A stretch of DNA of 64,000 nucleotides. Origin: Euborellia annulipes (Eukaryota > Arthropoda > Insecta > Dermaptera > Anisolabididae). Below the pieces are notes generated by a model. The model was given only the letters and a program-made list of their open reading frames with translations. It searched no databases and was not told the origin of the DNA. The translations under genes were made by a program, and so were the position numbers. Location: contig JAKCPI010031569.1 in NCBI GenBank assembly GCA_023213315.1, forward strand, positions 1 through 64,000, read 5' to 3'. Below, in pieces: positions 21,486-30,901 of this stretch (positions within the stretch are counted from its first letter, which is position 1; each line of letters starts with the position of its first letter).

Positions 21486-21689
21486 ATAAGGTAGACTGAC
21501 AAGGGGAGGGGAGAGTTGTGAAATCTCTTTTTAAAGGCCCCCCCTTTGGGGAGGGGGGGGTTAGGGTAGAAAAATGGTGGGGTGGAGTGTTGGTTTGTGG
21601 AAGGGTGGGTTGGTTGTATTTAAGGAAATTGGGGGGTTGAAAAAAGGAAAAAAAACAAAAAGGGGGGGGGAAAAAAAAAAAAAAGAGAG

Positions 21690-21720
<31 letters not shown>

Positions 21721-21722
21721 AC
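21486..21722. repeat. Low-complexity G-rich then A-rich tract
   Basis: GGGGAGGGGGGGGTTAGGGT, GGTGGGGTGGAGTGTTGG and AAAGGGGGGGGG, then more than 50 nearly unbroken A. It meets loose G-quadruplex rules. The odd composition could also be an assembly or polishing artefact. Confidence 0.7.
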
Positions 21723-22004
21723 GTAAGAATGAATTTTACAACAATATATACTACAAGTTTTTTTCTTATTTCAGACTTATAATATAACTAAATAAAGATG
21801 ACTTTACTTCACGGCCTATGAAGTCACGGCTTGTAACGCGACATTCTGATAGAAGAGGGAAAAAATTTGAGGCCATCAAATAAAAGTTTCACTTTAATAA
21901 AATTCATTTCTCTTATATTTTATTATTTATAAATAAAAATAAAAATAATAAAATGAAATGTAGAAGAGAATGAATTTAATTTATATAGTTTTATTGGAAA
22001 AAAT

Positions 22005-22580
22005 ATATTACTTTCGCTTCTGCCTCAGGTCCTCTGAATTCAAAAAAGTGGTCTGTCTGTGTTCAATTTAAAGCATGAAAGAATTGAGCTAGGAGGTTGA
22101 AATTTTATATTTAAAATAAATCAATTTTGTTTTAGATACTCTTTAAAATGTATAATCTCATTTTGCCTTTGAAATCTTTTGAAGCCAACTTTACTCTTGT
22201 ACTTCAAAGAAAAGATAGCAGAAATGATTGCCATGGTAACAAAATATAAATATTTTCCCATACTTATAAATTGGGGTTGGAGTGGGTGTTTTGTGAAATA
22301 ATGGTTGTAAAAAAATTAATATAAGATTGTAAAAAGAAGGAGAAAGTGTGGGGGGAGGGGAAAAATTTACATCTTGAATTCTAGTATGTCGGCGTAAACT
22401 AAATATATCTCGACACAAAAAATCTGGTGTTACAAGCACAGAACACAACTTTTTCTTACACTTCTGTAAGAGAAGTTGTGTTTTGTGCTTATCACACCAG
22501 ATTTTTTGTGTCGAGGTCCTCAAAAACTACTGTATTTCCATCAAAATCTAAGACATCGAATTTTTGACATGACATTTATG
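22005..22580 (-). mobile_element. Family A copy plus head-to-head inverted stub
   Basis: Minus copy 22005-22505 with X-box variant ATTGCCATGGTAAC (22227-22240) and the hairpin about 22423-22502. A ~100-bp G/T-rich piece is inserted at 22273-22370. After the hairpin, GTGTCGAGGTCCTCAAAAAC and GACATCGAATTTTTGACATG (22512-22572) are the other end of a plus-oriented copy with everything between deleted. Confidence 0.75.
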
Positions 22581-23419
22581 GCTAGGACACGTGGGTTGCC
22601 TATCTTCCAGCAACGAATTTATACACCCTTCGGTTTTTCTTTGATTATAATCCAATCACTAAATCCAAATAGATAACTTTCAAAAATATCGCTTTATCAG
22701 CTTAAGATAAAAATATAATAAGTTAATCTAATCTAAAGGTCCGATAATTTATTTTATTAAAAATAATTACTTGTCGAGAATTTCGACAGGAAGAAAAATA
22801 ATTCCGAATGTAATATAGATATATGAGCAAGAAAGTGTTGCTGAAGGCGATGGAGGTGTGTAGGGGTTGAGAGTGGGGAGGGGGAGGGGGTAGAAAAAGT
22901 TGTTAACGTGATAACAAAGTGCGATGGCCTCGTTGTTCTCGCCCGTTTCGTAATTCATCAACAGGCGGCCCCTGGAACCTTTTCATCATCTGCTCGGAGG
23001 CTGCCGCTGCTCCTAACTCGTTAAGACTTTGAAAACTTCATTTTTGTTCCAATGCAATGTTGCTCTGCTCGGTTTCTCTATTCTTCTTCGCCAAAGAAGA
23101 ACAACACACCCCTTTCAAACATTCTGCTCATCGCTATTAACCCCCGAGGCAGCATCGCCGCACTTCATTCAAAACAACCGGAGTTTTTTTTTTTTTCATC
23201 TTATATTTCTAATTTTTTTTTTTTAATTAAAACATCTTAAGTTAGTTTCTTCTTCTTCTTCTTCTTCTTTTGCTTCAACTTGTTATTTTGTAATTTAATC
23301 TAACAATATATTGTAATAGTAAGGTTATGGAGAAAAAACATCTGAATCGTCCCAGCTTATTTAGTTTATTCTACTTATTGTAATACTGTAGTAGGCTGAA
23401 CTCTGTAAACTATTATGAA
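22581..23419. other. Unique stretch with GC-richer core
   Basis: 22915-23035 (GTGCGATGGCCTCGTTGTTC, CAACAGGCGGCCCCTGGAAC, GGAGGCTGCCGCTGCTCC) is not repeated and has no convincing codon pattern. T runs and a (CTT)n at 23250-23270 follow. Confidence 0.35.
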
Positions 23420-24152
23420 TTTTGATAGCAAAATGAGAATATATTTTTTAAAGAGAATCTAAAAAATAATAACTAGGTAGAGCCTTGTTTGAAAAGGATG
23501 GAATTTTTTCAATCAATGCTCAAATAGACTGTTCATTAGCCAGTCAATATATCATTTAAGATAGCAAGTTTGCGCTTAAGTTTGAGCAAAAATGCACCCC
23601 CCTGGAGTCGAACCAGGACCTCCACGCTTTTGCGGCGGGTGGACTACCCTTATTCTAGGGCACCGGCTCAATAAGCACACATCTCGCATCCGCCTATTAT
23701 ACTAATGAAATTCAAATTTCATTGCCTAGAGAAAGATCTTAAAAACTGCACGCCATCTACCAAGCAAGATTGGAAAGGCGTCACAATTCTAGACGCCTAA
23801 AAATAATTGATTTTTGAATTTTAATCAAAATCGTTAGAGCGAATTGTGAGAAAATCGAAAAAAAAATTGAAAAAGTACATCAGTAAAGAACTAGTACTTT
23901 TTGGCCAATTTTGTTCAAAAGCTTTGTGTAACATCCCAGGAGAGTACTTAACTCATATTTGAATATAAAATTTCAACCTACTAGCACTTTTCGTTCTTGA
24001 GATATTTTGTTCACAGACAGACCATTTTGCGAAAACCACTTTTTTGGATTCAGGGAACCTCAAAACATGTATATCCATCAAAATCTCGAATTTTTGAGAT
24101 GAAACCAATACTTTTTCTCTATATATTAACATATATAGGTAAGAGAAAGTAA
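23420..24152 (+). mobile_element. Family A, left-truncated, interrupted by SINE-3
   Basis: AAAATGAGAATATATTTTTT to CTAAAAAATAAT, then SINE-3, then AAAAATAATTGATTTTTG to the right hairpin TATAGGTAAGAGAAAG and TAAAAA. AACTAGTACTTTTTGGCC is at about 23889. The left hairpin and X-box are missing. Confidence 0.8.
23473..23800 (-). mobile_element. SINE-3: tRNA-derived insertion with ~11-bp duplication
   Basis: On the minus strand GAGCCGGTGCCCTAGAATAA starts a tRNA-like head. The T-arm is perfect: CCTGG-TTCGACT-CCAGG, and contains the B box GGTTCGACTCC. The flanks repeat CTAAAAA(A)TAAT. The body includes GCACGCCATCTACCAAGC. No second copy in the window. Confidence 0.65.
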
Positions 24153-24222
24153 AAATAGATAAGAACTAGTTCTAATTGGTTGGACACGAAGGTCGCCGAA
24201 GGCACCCAACGCGGCTAGTTTA
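24153..24222 (+). mobile_element. Helitron-like 3' end
   Basis: GGTCGCC-GAA-GGCACC (hairpin with one bulge), then CAACGCGG and CTAG before T. Compare 7691-7720. Everything upstream is cut off by the family A end. Confidence 0.4.
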
Positions 24223-24687
24223 AATTCTATTGGTATTTGTAAAACATTTATTCTTAAATAAATAAATATCTAAATCCATTTGAACTGTTTATCAGGTCGG
24301 ATGGCAGTTAAAATAAAAGTTGTTAATTTAATCAAAGTATTTTTTCCAGAGGGATTTAAACCAGACATTCCCTGAAAAAGGGAAAAATTGGTAGTCGGCA
24401 GACGGCGCCAAATCAGGATCCATCTATAATCCCAAAAGAGACAAAAAAAAACCTATATTATAGAGGGAAAGAGACAAGGACAGACTTCCTGGTAAGCAAC
24501 ACGGGGACGACCGAGCGAGGGTTGTTTCCTTGCTAACACCTAAAAAAAAAAAAAAATAAAATAAAATGAAATAAAAAAAAAAAAAACTAAAGCCTAGTCT
24601 AGAGAGACAAAGAAGGCAAGAAGAAAATGGTGGGAAGAACCGAATTGTATATAACCGAAGCGAAGCTCCCCTTTTCCTGGGATGCTC
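24223..24687. other. Unique stretch, no gene
   Basis: A TTTTTTCCAG acceptor-like site (24342-24351) and a CTGGTAAGC donor-like site (about 24491) enclose stops in all three frames, so no exon is called. A runs at 24541-24590. Confidence 0.4.
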
Positions 24688-25093
24688 GCTGTTCCTTATT
24701 TCCTCTCCATTGCACTAAAGACTCTTTCTTTTCTAACTAATATCAAATGACTATCTCTCGATGAAGAATTTTTAGAAAGTATTTTATTAAAGATTTTTTA
24801 ATCTTATTTAAAGAAGCTAAAAAAATATTTAAAATTGCACTTTTTACTTTCTCTTACCTATATATGTAATATATAGTTAGAAAGTATTCGAAACTTTGAT
24901 GGAAATACATGTTTAGAGGTCATCTGCGAGCAAAAAAATGGGTCCCGCAAAATGGCCTGTCTGTGTGTGATGATTTAGGGCATGAGATAAATGAGCTGTT
25001 CCTTATTTCCTCTCCATTGCACTAAAGACTCTCTTTTCTAACTAATATCAAATGACTATCTCTCGATGAAGAATTTTTAGAAAGTATTTTATT
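24688..25093. repeat. 101-bp direct duplication bracketing a family A fragment
   Basis: 24688-24788 and 24995-25093 are the same sequence (GCTGTTCCTTATTTCCTCTC to AGAAAGTATTTTATT) apart from a 2-base difference. Between them lies a minus family A fragment (24842-24994). The second copy interrupts that fragment, which resumes at GCGAGGTTGAAATTT (25094-25108). Confidence 0.9.
24842..24994 (-). mobile_element. Family A end fragment
   Basis: CTTTCTCTTACCTATATATG, GTTAGAAAGTATTCG, AGAGGTCATCTGCGAGC, GTCCCGCAAAATGGCCTGTC. Only the GTAAGAGAAAG end is kept. Confidence 0.75.
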
Positions 25094-25106
25094 TGCGAGG
25101 TTGAAA

Positions 25107-25262
25107 TTTGGATACCAAATGGCTTAAATAAAAATGCCTGAACCCCAAATAATATATATTCATAACAGTTATCGTCAAAGTCTTAAATGGCCTAAGTTGC
25201 CGAAAAAGACTGTGTATCTGTGTATGAATGGTTAAAAAAAGTGTGAGTGTTTAAAAAAAAAA
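25107..25262 (+). mobile_element. SINE-1, head missing
   Basis: TTTGGATACCAAATGGCTTA, ATGCCTGAACCCCAAAT, GGCCTAAGTTGCCGAAAAAG, GTGTATGAATGG tail and an A run. Confidence 0.85.
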
Positions 25263-25322
25263 AAATACATATATATATATCGGTATCGATATATATCGGC
25301 GAATCATATGTCTTCTTCTTCT

Positions 25323-25500
25323 TCAAGTGCCATGCCCGTTCCGGACGTTGGCTATCATCATAGCGATTGACGCCTTGTCGAAGCTATTCGGAACAACTCC
25401 ACCGAAGAAAGTCCAGACCACTCTCGTAAATTCCTTAACCACGAGATATGCCGACATCCTGGACCTCGCTTTCCGTAGATCTTCCCCTCATCACCAGATG
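25323..25500 (-). pseudogene. Non-LTR retrotransposon ORF2 C-terminus, frameshifted
   Basis: On the minus strand the translation GKRGPGCRHISWLRNLREWS followed by GLSSVELFRIAS matches the usual C-terminal tail of endonuclease/reverse-transcriptase proteins of non-LTR elements, where G-K-R-G-x-G-R-x-x-I-S-W-L is a common signature. A one-base frameshift near 25376 then continues as SIAMMIANVRNGHGT and a stop at 25323. A GAA-type microsatellite (GAAGAAGAAGAAG on this strand) follows directly, as expected for a simple-repeat 3' end. Only the last ~55 codons remain, so this is a 5'-truncated dead copy. A solo family A hairpin abuts its 5' side at about 25511. The LINE clade is not resolved. Confidence 0.72.
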
Positions 25501-25510
25501 TAGACACGAC

Positions 25511-25592
25511 GAAAATTCTGGTGTAACAAGCACAGAACACAACTTCGGTAATCGAAAGTTGTGTTCTGAGCTTGTCACACCAGATTTTTATA
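25511..25592. mobile_element. Solo family A hairpin
   Basis: TCTGGTGTAACAAGCACAG...CTTCGGTAATCGAAAG...GAGCTTGTCACACCAGA. No family A body on either side; it lies between a LINE tail and a hAT fragment. Confidence 0.75.
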
Positions 25593-25975
25593 AAAGAATA
25601 TTCTATCCAGTAGTTGCACGTGATATGGCACCGAACATTAAAATAAAATATCAAAGTTGAGTATCAAAATAAAACATTAAAATTTTAAAATTGAGGAATT
25701 AAGAATGCCGCATATCTTCACTACCGATCTTAGAAAGCGTGTTGATTGGTGTGTTATGTGTAGGTTTTAAAAGAAAGATGAAAGTCAATCAATGAAAACG
25801 TTACAAACTCTATTACCATTGGATACTAAGTTTTGTAAAAAAGTCGAAGTGCAAAGAGAATCGATTCTAATCGACTTGATAGAGTTTCAACTCGATTCAA
25901 AAAGTCGATTATTTTCACGAAATAGATCGATTCCTGACTAAAGTCTGAGTCGACCTTTCCATCCCTATAATAAAA
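25590..25975 (+). mobile_element. hAT-like element, right two thirds
   Basis: Closely matches 15520-15890 (TTGCACGTGATATGGCACCG, GAAAGCGTGTTGATTGGTGT) and ends CCTTTCCATCCCTA. The left third is absent, so the copy is truncated. Confidence 0.8.
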
Positions 25976-27424
25976 CAACTCAGGCTGCATTTTTCTTAAA
26001 TTTTCCCACTCTTTTACGAACTACTCACACAGTTTATAACTTCATCGAAATTTTCATTTTAGAATCCAATACACATCTTTCTCCACTCTGATATTTAAAC
26101 CTGATTGATTGTTCTTACGGCAGAAAGAAAGCAACTCATTCCAATAAAATTCAGTAACGACTCGACATTGAAGATAATCTCCATTTCTAACTTTCCTAAG
26201 TTTTTATCATTTACTTGTTTGTGGGAGCCTATCATGATTTATTACCTCACTAAATGAACTATTTTAAATAAACGAAAGAAAATACTCCATTTTTATTTAC
26301 CTGTTTCATTTCGAATCAATTTTATTGAACTCTTGAATAAAAAAAGAGAACCAGGGAGAGAGAAAAAAAAGGTTTATATAGCGTTTTGTATTATATCATT
26401 TCTCGCTGTACTGAAGCTATATTTATACTAAAAGTTGGTACATAAACTGGACTTGAATATTGCTCGACGGAGTTTATATTTCCAGCGTTATAGGGGCTTA
26501 TATAAAATAAATGATAGGCATAAAAAAAAGAAATAACAACTAAACAGTTTACACAACGTGTGAACGGATTTAAATAACAGTTTATCAAATTTAAGGTGAA
26601 TTCAAACAAAAAAGATTGAGATATATATTTTTTTTTTTCTTATGGACTCGAGGCCATTTCACTTTTATATTCGAAAAGAAGCAAAAAAAGAGCTCATTGA
26701 GAATGAATTATACGAGAAGGTGCAATAAATCTCTGGACATCTGCTTTATTCTTTTAGTTAAAGGGCGTTAAGTGGCTTTTTTGTTCTATGGTTGCTTTTC
26801 TATTAGGAAATTTTCCAACTCATTCATTTAGCGTTTAAGATTTCATACTTTGTTATTCACATTCCTAACGAGGTTATTTGAGTTGGCATCGGATATCTCG
26901 TTGAAATGTAAACATAACAATAAAGACAGTGAAATAATAATATACCTAAGCTCAAATAGAAGCAAACGAGGAATGATTAAGTTGGGGGAAAAGCAGAAAT
27001 GCAGGAACCTAAGGGAGAAAAGAGATAGAGAGAGAGAAATGGGGAGACGATCAATTCGTCTTAGATGAAAGCCGAAGTCTACGGAAACGAAAAGTCCTTT
27101 CCTCTTCAAAGGCCACATTTGTAGATTGTCAATATGCTTTAGGGAAAAGGAAATAAGTTGGACAGATCAGAAGAATAAAGAATTATAATTAAAAATTGGT
27201 TTCTAAAGCGTCTTTCTTATTTATTGGAAGAAAAAAAAAATTTCTTTAAGTTATAAATATTATCGGTATTTTAAAAGAATCTGTTAAAAAGTATAAAATT
27301 AACTGGCACCTTATTAAATTTGTCGAATTCTTGTTTTTCTACCAATATCTTAAAGAACTATTAGTTCAAAACTTGGGTGGTGTATTTTGATTGAATAGCA
27401 ATCTTAAAAAATAAGAAATGATAT
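25976..27424. other. Longest unique stretch, no gene recognised
   Basis: Mixed AT-rich DNA with a (GA) patch at 27018-27037. A 91-codon frame on minus and a 72-codon frame on plus overlap at 26843-27118 with no motif or splice support. No repeats from this window occur in it. Confidence 0.4.
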
Positions 27425-27459
27425 AGGCCTATATAATATTTAAGATATTATATAGGCCA
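27425..27459. repeat. Perfect 14-bp hairpin
   Basis: GGCCTATATAATAT, loop TTAAG, then ATATTATATAGGCC. Not found elsewhere in the window. Confidence 0.8.
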
Positions 27460-27477
27460 ACATCGCGTATGTAAGCC

Positions 27478-28050
27478 GCGAAGCTTTTGAACAAAATCGG
27501 CTAAGAAGTACTAGTACTTAAATAATGTATTTTTTCAGTTTTCGATTTTGTCTAAAATTTTGCCATTGAAATCTTCCGAAGACCACTTTACTCTTATACT
27601 TCAAAGGAAAGATAGGAGAAATGGTTGCCATGGTAACAAAATATAAATATTCTCCCATGTTTATAAATTTTCCATCTTGCCCCCGAGTTTGGCGTAGTAG
27701 GTAGCGCGCCTACCTCGTATACCAAACGTCGCGGGCTGGGACCCAGGCAGTCCGATGATTTTATTTAAGCCATTTGGATACCACAGTTGGCTTAAATAGA
27801 AATGCCTGAACCCCAAATATATATATTAATTACAACGGTTATCGTCTAAAGTCTTAAATGGCCTAAGTTGCCGAAAAGACTGAGTGAATGTGTGTGTGAG
27901 TGTGAATGAGAAAAAAGTGTGAAGGTTTTTTTATAAATAAAAGGGCTTCTTGTAGGAAACTAAATATATTTCGACACGAAAAAAATTGTCATACCCAGTA
28001 GAGAACACAACTTTCTCTTCTTTGGTAAGAGAAAGTTTTGTGCTGTGCGA
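27478..28050 (-). mobile_element. Family A copy interrupted by a full SINE-1
   Basis: CGAAGCTTTTGAACAAAATC to X-box GTTGCCATGGTAAC (27624-27637) and CATCTTG, then SINE-1, then GGAAACTAAATATATTTCGA and a degraded hairpin to 28046. Truncated before the GTAAGAGAAAG end. Confidence 0.8.
27680..27950 (+). mobile_element. SINE-1, full length
   Basis: CCCCGAGTTTGGCGTAGTAG with A box TGGCGTAGTAGG; the B box is degraded to GCGGGCTGGGACCCAGG. Body and tail complete. Confidence 0.88.
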
Positions 28051-28225
28051 CTACTCAGGCCATATAGGACTTTATACGTTAACCGTTATTATGAATATAC
28101 TGTAGATATTGGGGGCCAGGTATTTCTATATAAGCCATTTGGTATCCAAATGGCTTAAATAAAATCATCAGATTGCCTAGGGTCCGAACTCGCGACTTTT
28201 GGTATACGAGGTTAGCACGCTTTTT
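28050..28225 (-). mobile_element. SINE-1, TG tail missing
   Basis: On minus: GCGTGCTAACCTCGTATACC, GAGTTCGGACCCTAGGCAAT, GGTATCCAAATGG words and AACGGTTAACGTATAAAG. It joins directly to the neighbouring family A hairpin. Confidence 0.75.
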
Positions 28226-28610
28226 AAGACCCACAATGCCCTTTTATAGGGAAAAACATGCTTAACATCTACACTACTGAATCCGCTAAAATATATAATT
28301 TATTGATATTTTAAATAAATAATATCTGTATGCATAGGAATTTGAATGATTTTCCTCTCACTCCTCCCTTTCCTTTATGCTTCTACATGCTAATTATTCC
28401 CCGAAAATGAATATCGACTGGTGGCAAAATCAAAAGCCCGTCTCTGGTTCACTGCTTCCTAATTCCACATACAGATTGTCAATATTATCATATTAGCGTT
28501 GCGAGTTTAGTATTTTTAAATTATAAATTTAAATTGCTATTAGACTAATAAGTCTAATGGAAGCAAACTGCCTACTGGAAGCAAAATATTTTTTTTTTTT
28601 ATAATTTTTA
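28226..28610. other. Unique stretch, no gene
   Basis: TGCCCTTTTATAGGGAAAAA at 28245 resembles GCCCTCTTATCGGGAAAAAC at 39953. 28370-28500 is moderately GC-rich and unrepeated. Confidence 0.35.
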
Positions 28611-29298
28611 AAATCTGGTGTGACTGGCGCACAGCACACAACTTTCTCTTACCTTCGGTAATCGAAAGTTGTGTTCTGTGCTTGTCACACCAGATTTTTT
28701 GTGTCGACATATATTTAGTTCCCGACAGTACGGAACATTTGAATTCAGATGTAAAATTTATAAGTATGGGAAAATATTTATATTTTGTTACCATGACAAC
28801 CATTTCTCCTATCTTCCCTATGAAATACAAGAGTAAAGTGGTCTTCAGAAGATTTCAATCGCAAAATGAGAATATACATTTTAAAGAACATCTAAAAAAT
28901 AATTGATTTTTGAATTTTAAAAAAAATCGTTGGAGCAAATTTTGAGAAAATCGAAAAAAAACTGAAAAAGTACATCAGTAAAGTACTAGTACTCTTTGGC
29001 CGATTTTGATTAAAAGCTTATTTTTCCGGTCCCGGGAGGTGTTTAACTTAAATATAAAATTTCAACCTCGTAGCTCAATTCCTTCATCCTTAAAATTGAA
29101 CACACACCCACACACACACACACCCACCCACCCACCCACCCACAGACAGACCATGTCGCGAAAACCACTTTTTTGGATTCAGGGGACCTCAAAACGTGAA
29201 GATCCATCAAAATCTCGACATCGAATTTTTGACATGAATCCAATACTTTCTCTCTATATATATATTACATATATACATAGGTAAGAGAAAGTAAAAAA
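28609..29298 (+). mobile_element. Family A element, complete reference-like copy
   Basis: Left hairpin 28614-28698; X-box variant GTTACCATGACAAC 28787-28800; AAGTACTAGTACT palindrome at about 28980; microsatellite CACACACCCACACAC/(CCCA)n 29100-29143; right hairpin ending GGTAAGAGAAAG about 29291. TAAAA flanks both ends. Confidence 0.92.
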
Positions 29299-29480
29299 CA
29301 CTCACACTTTTTTCCCATTCTCTCTTACATTTACACAGTCTTATCGGCAACTCCCATAAAAGACTAAAGGATACTCATCCCTGATAGCACAGTACGTCTT
29401 ATGTACGTACATAAGACGTACTGAGCTATCTGGGATTATTTGTTAATTTACATATTGGGGGTCCAGGCATTCTTATTTAA
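29298..29480 (-). mobile_element. SINE-1, minus, with two insertions
   Basis: TAAGAATGCCTGGACCCCC, the GCCGATAAGACTGTGTAAATG segment and the tail on minus. The palindrome 29384-29441 sits inside. The copy is cut at ATTCTTATTTAA by the insertion 29481-30307 and resumes at 30308. Confidence 0.75.
29384..29441. repeat. 58-bp near-perfect palindrome inside SINE-1
   Basis: ATCCCTGATAGCACAG, then TACGTCTTATGTAC/GTACATAAGACGTA, then CTGAGCTATCTGGGAT. The central 34 bp are perfect; three symmetric positions are mismatched outward. It could be a minimal fold-back insertion. Confidence 0.85.
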
Positions 29481-30307
29481 TATTTAAAAGAGGAGAAAGT
29501 TTTATTGTAGTATTGGAGCAAGGTGTTGTGGTTAGAGAATAACAATAAAATTTATTGTTGTTTGCTTTATTCTAAAGTTTAGCGATTGGCTAGCAACAGT
29601 TTCGGTAGCCCAACTACCATCTTCAGGCCACCAAAATACATTTTTATTTAATTTACTTATATATTATTATTACATAAGTTGTCAGTTAACAATTGTATGT
29701 ATATCAACTTGATAAATAAAACACTATTACATTTATTAATTTTAAACTGGTAACCGTTGGCTCTAGTTGAAACATTATGCTTTAATAGGAGAAATAAATT
29801 TAAGTGCACAAGGTTTTCTGTTTCAATAATATATTAATTTGATATTACGTAATGTATGTAATTCGCTTCTGAAGATGACAGATATGGTGTCGAAATGCGC
29901 ATCAAGTGTTAATATCAAATTAATATATTATTGAAACAGAAAACCTTGTGCACTTAAATTTAATTCTCATATTAAAGCATAATGTTTCAACTAGAGCCAA
30001 CGGTTACCAGTTTAAAATTAATAAATGTAATAGTGTTTTATTGATCAAGTTGATATACAAAAATACATTTGTTAACTGACAACTTATGTAATAATAATAT
30101 ATAAGTAAATTAAATAAAAATGTATTTTGCAGGCCTGAAGATGGTAGTTAGGCTACTGAAACTGTTGCTAGCCAGTCGCTAAACTTTAGAATAAAGTAAA
30201 CAACAATAAATTTTATTGTTATTCTCTAACCACAACATCTTGGTCCAATACTGCAATAAAACTTTCTCTTCTTTTAAATATTATTGATAATTGCACCAAT
30301 ACAACGG
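29481..30307. mobile_element. Large palindrome with hammerhead-like motifs, Penelope-like
   Basis: Arms about 29484-29855 and 29905-30280 are inverted. ATTCTTATTTAA flanks the insertion on both sides (about 29469-29480, 30308-30319), and SINE-1 continues across. On the appropriate strand each arm carries CTGAAGATGGTAG...CTAC(C/T)GAAAC (29597-29634, 30134-30161). The centre carries CTGAAGATGACAG...GGTGTCGAAATGCG (29873-29905). CTGANGA-stem-GAAA is the hammerhead ribozyme core reported in Penelope-like retroelements. No reverse transcriptase remains. Confidence 0.6.
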
Positions 30308-30344
30308 AAAATTCTTATTTAAGCCTTTTGGTATCCAAATGGCT
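30308..30344 (-). mobile_element. SINE-1 remainder after the palindrome
   Basis: ATTCTTATTTAAGCC and TTTGGTATCCAAATGGC continue the minus SINE-1 broken at 29480. Confidence 0.75.
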
Positions 30345-30420
30345 CTGGAGGCAAAATGCTTGATGGCAAAACTTGCATCGTGCTTGAATCGTATCAAGTC
30401 TCCGGGCATCAAAACGGTGA
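30345..30420 (+). other. Short protein-like open patch, possible gene or transposon remnant
   Basis: Just after a SINE-1 remnant, one frame reads GGKMLDGKTCIVLESYQVSG, then HQNGDNFKKIS and a stop. Codon third positions are mixed and the residue mix is protein-like, unlike AT-rich chance frames nearby. There is no start codon context, no upstream extension beyond the SINE junction, and no convincing splice acceptor. It may be a remnant of a mobile-element protein or a retropseudogene. The family was not recognised. Confidence 0.25.
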
Positions 30421-30861
30421 CAACTTCAAGAAAATATCTTGAAAATACCTCAATTATTTCTTCAAAAATTTGGATCGGTCAAATATAGAATAGATGTGCA
30501 CACTTTGAACTCAACAACTCATCTCCCCGCCTGTAATCAGACCATTTTTTTTTAAATTTATTCATTTTCATTGAATTCAACCTATGTATGATAGGATAAA
30601 AATAAGTGAAAGTGTAACATTTGAAACCCCAATCATATTGTCACAAACAGATGAAAAAGTTTCTTCTATTTTAGGAAGTTTGGCTGGTTTGGTATCGATT
30701 CGTTGTATCAGAAGAGAGAAACTAAATTGTTAAGTTTTCCTCCCAATTTTTCCGGGGAAAATTTCTCTCTGTCCTTTCTGTTTGTAGTAGTAGGTAGGTA
30801 TCATGAACTCATTTCATTGGCGAGAACTTTGTATGTTATGTGTCCAGGAAGGGAAAGAGAA

Positions 30862-30901
<40 letters not shown>

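Noticed and set aside
22191..22523. 110-codon minus-strand frame
   Set aside because: It runs through a family A copy and its hairpin; similar frames appear in other copies because the repeat is shared.
23585..23680. Functional tRNA on minus strand
   Set aside because: The T-arm is perfect, but the D and anticodon arms do not fold and the sequence sits in a retroposed insertion with a target duplication.
24351..24493. Internal exon on plus strand
   Set aside because: Acceptor-like and donor-like sites exist, but all three frames contain stops.
28609..29298. Family A as a Helitron
   Set aside because: One end starts with TC and there are hairpins, but there is no CTRR end and the junctions suggest a duplicated A/T-rich target instead of A|T insertion.
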